A program made the position numbers and the translations under genes. Source: NIC37A-2 sp050289625 (GTDB lineage Bacteria > Myxococcota_A > Polyangia > Polyangiales > Polyangiaceae). Taken from it: a stretch of DNA of 7,191 bases. Shown here piece by piece: positions 7,185 to 7,191 of the stretch. The stretch's first letter is position 1. Each line of letters starts with the position of its first letter. The notes below the pieces were generated by a model. That model was not told where the DNA came from and searched no databases. It worked only from the letters and a program-made list of their open reading frames with translations. The DNA lies in assembly GCA_050289625.1 (NCBI GenBank), contig JBNKGC010000267.1, positions 1-7,191 of the forward strand, given 5' to 3'.

Positions 7185-7191
7185 CACCTCC
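7185..7191 (-). promoter_or_regulatory. Strong Shine-Dalgarno sequence GGAGGTG
   Basis: On the - strand the last seven bases read GGAGGTG, a near-perfect match to the 16S anti-Shine-Dalgarno. The spacer is 7 bases to GTG 7177 and 13 bases to ATG 7171, so it fits the out-of-frame leader. It is over 100 bases from the preferred pepA start at 7074 and cannot serve that directly. The promoter region lies outside the window. Confidence 0.5.

Overview
The window looks like chromosomal DNA from a high-GC Gram-negative bacterium. Myxococcota (the former Deltaproteobacteria, Polyangiales-like) is my best guess. The reasons are a GC content of roughly two thirds, strong G/C preference at third codon positions, a very large TPR plus HEAT-repeat protein, a lipoprotein, and a signal-peptide-bearing protein with an outer-membrane-barrel-like C-terminal half. 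This assignment is inference: there is no rRNA or other marker here. I see no mobile element, CRISPR array, tRNA or rRNA.

Layout. On the + strand, positions 1-3780 are the 3' part of a very large gene. It is open at the left edge and encodes an array of tetratricopeptide repeats followed by HEAT-like alpha-alpha repeats. Close behind it is a 226-codon reading frame (3791-4471) for a predicted lipoprotein of unknown function. Its start is uncertain, because a terminator-like hairpin with a T run lies inside its first 35 codons. A short convergent junction of about 50 bp follows. On the - strand, read right to left, comes an M17 leucyl aminopeptidase, pepA (7074 to 5512), with all metal-binding and catalytic residues and an unusual Lys/Arg-rich tail. 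It is followed at once by a gene for an exported protein (5494 to 4523) with a helical N-terminal domain and a glycine- and aromatic-rich, probably beta-barrel C-terminal half.

How the genes relate. pepA and the exported-protein gene look like a two-gene operon: a TTG start overlaps the pepA stop, and an ATG lies 17 bases past it. The TPR/HEAT gene and the lipoprotein gene may be a second transcription unit, or may be separated by the hairpin. PepA would act in the cytoplasm on peptides. The lipoprotein and barrel-like protein would sit in the envelope. The TPR/HEAT protein is a protein-interaction scaffold whose location cannot be judged because its N-terminus is missing. No shared pathway is evident.

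The most curious item is at the right edge. A near-perfect Shine-Dalgarno sequence and a lipoprotein-like signal sequence precede pepA in a different reading frame. That could be a short overlapping leader gene, a frameshifted export signal of the aminopeptidase, or chance. I found no clear evidence of a complete undescribed multi-gene system in this window.
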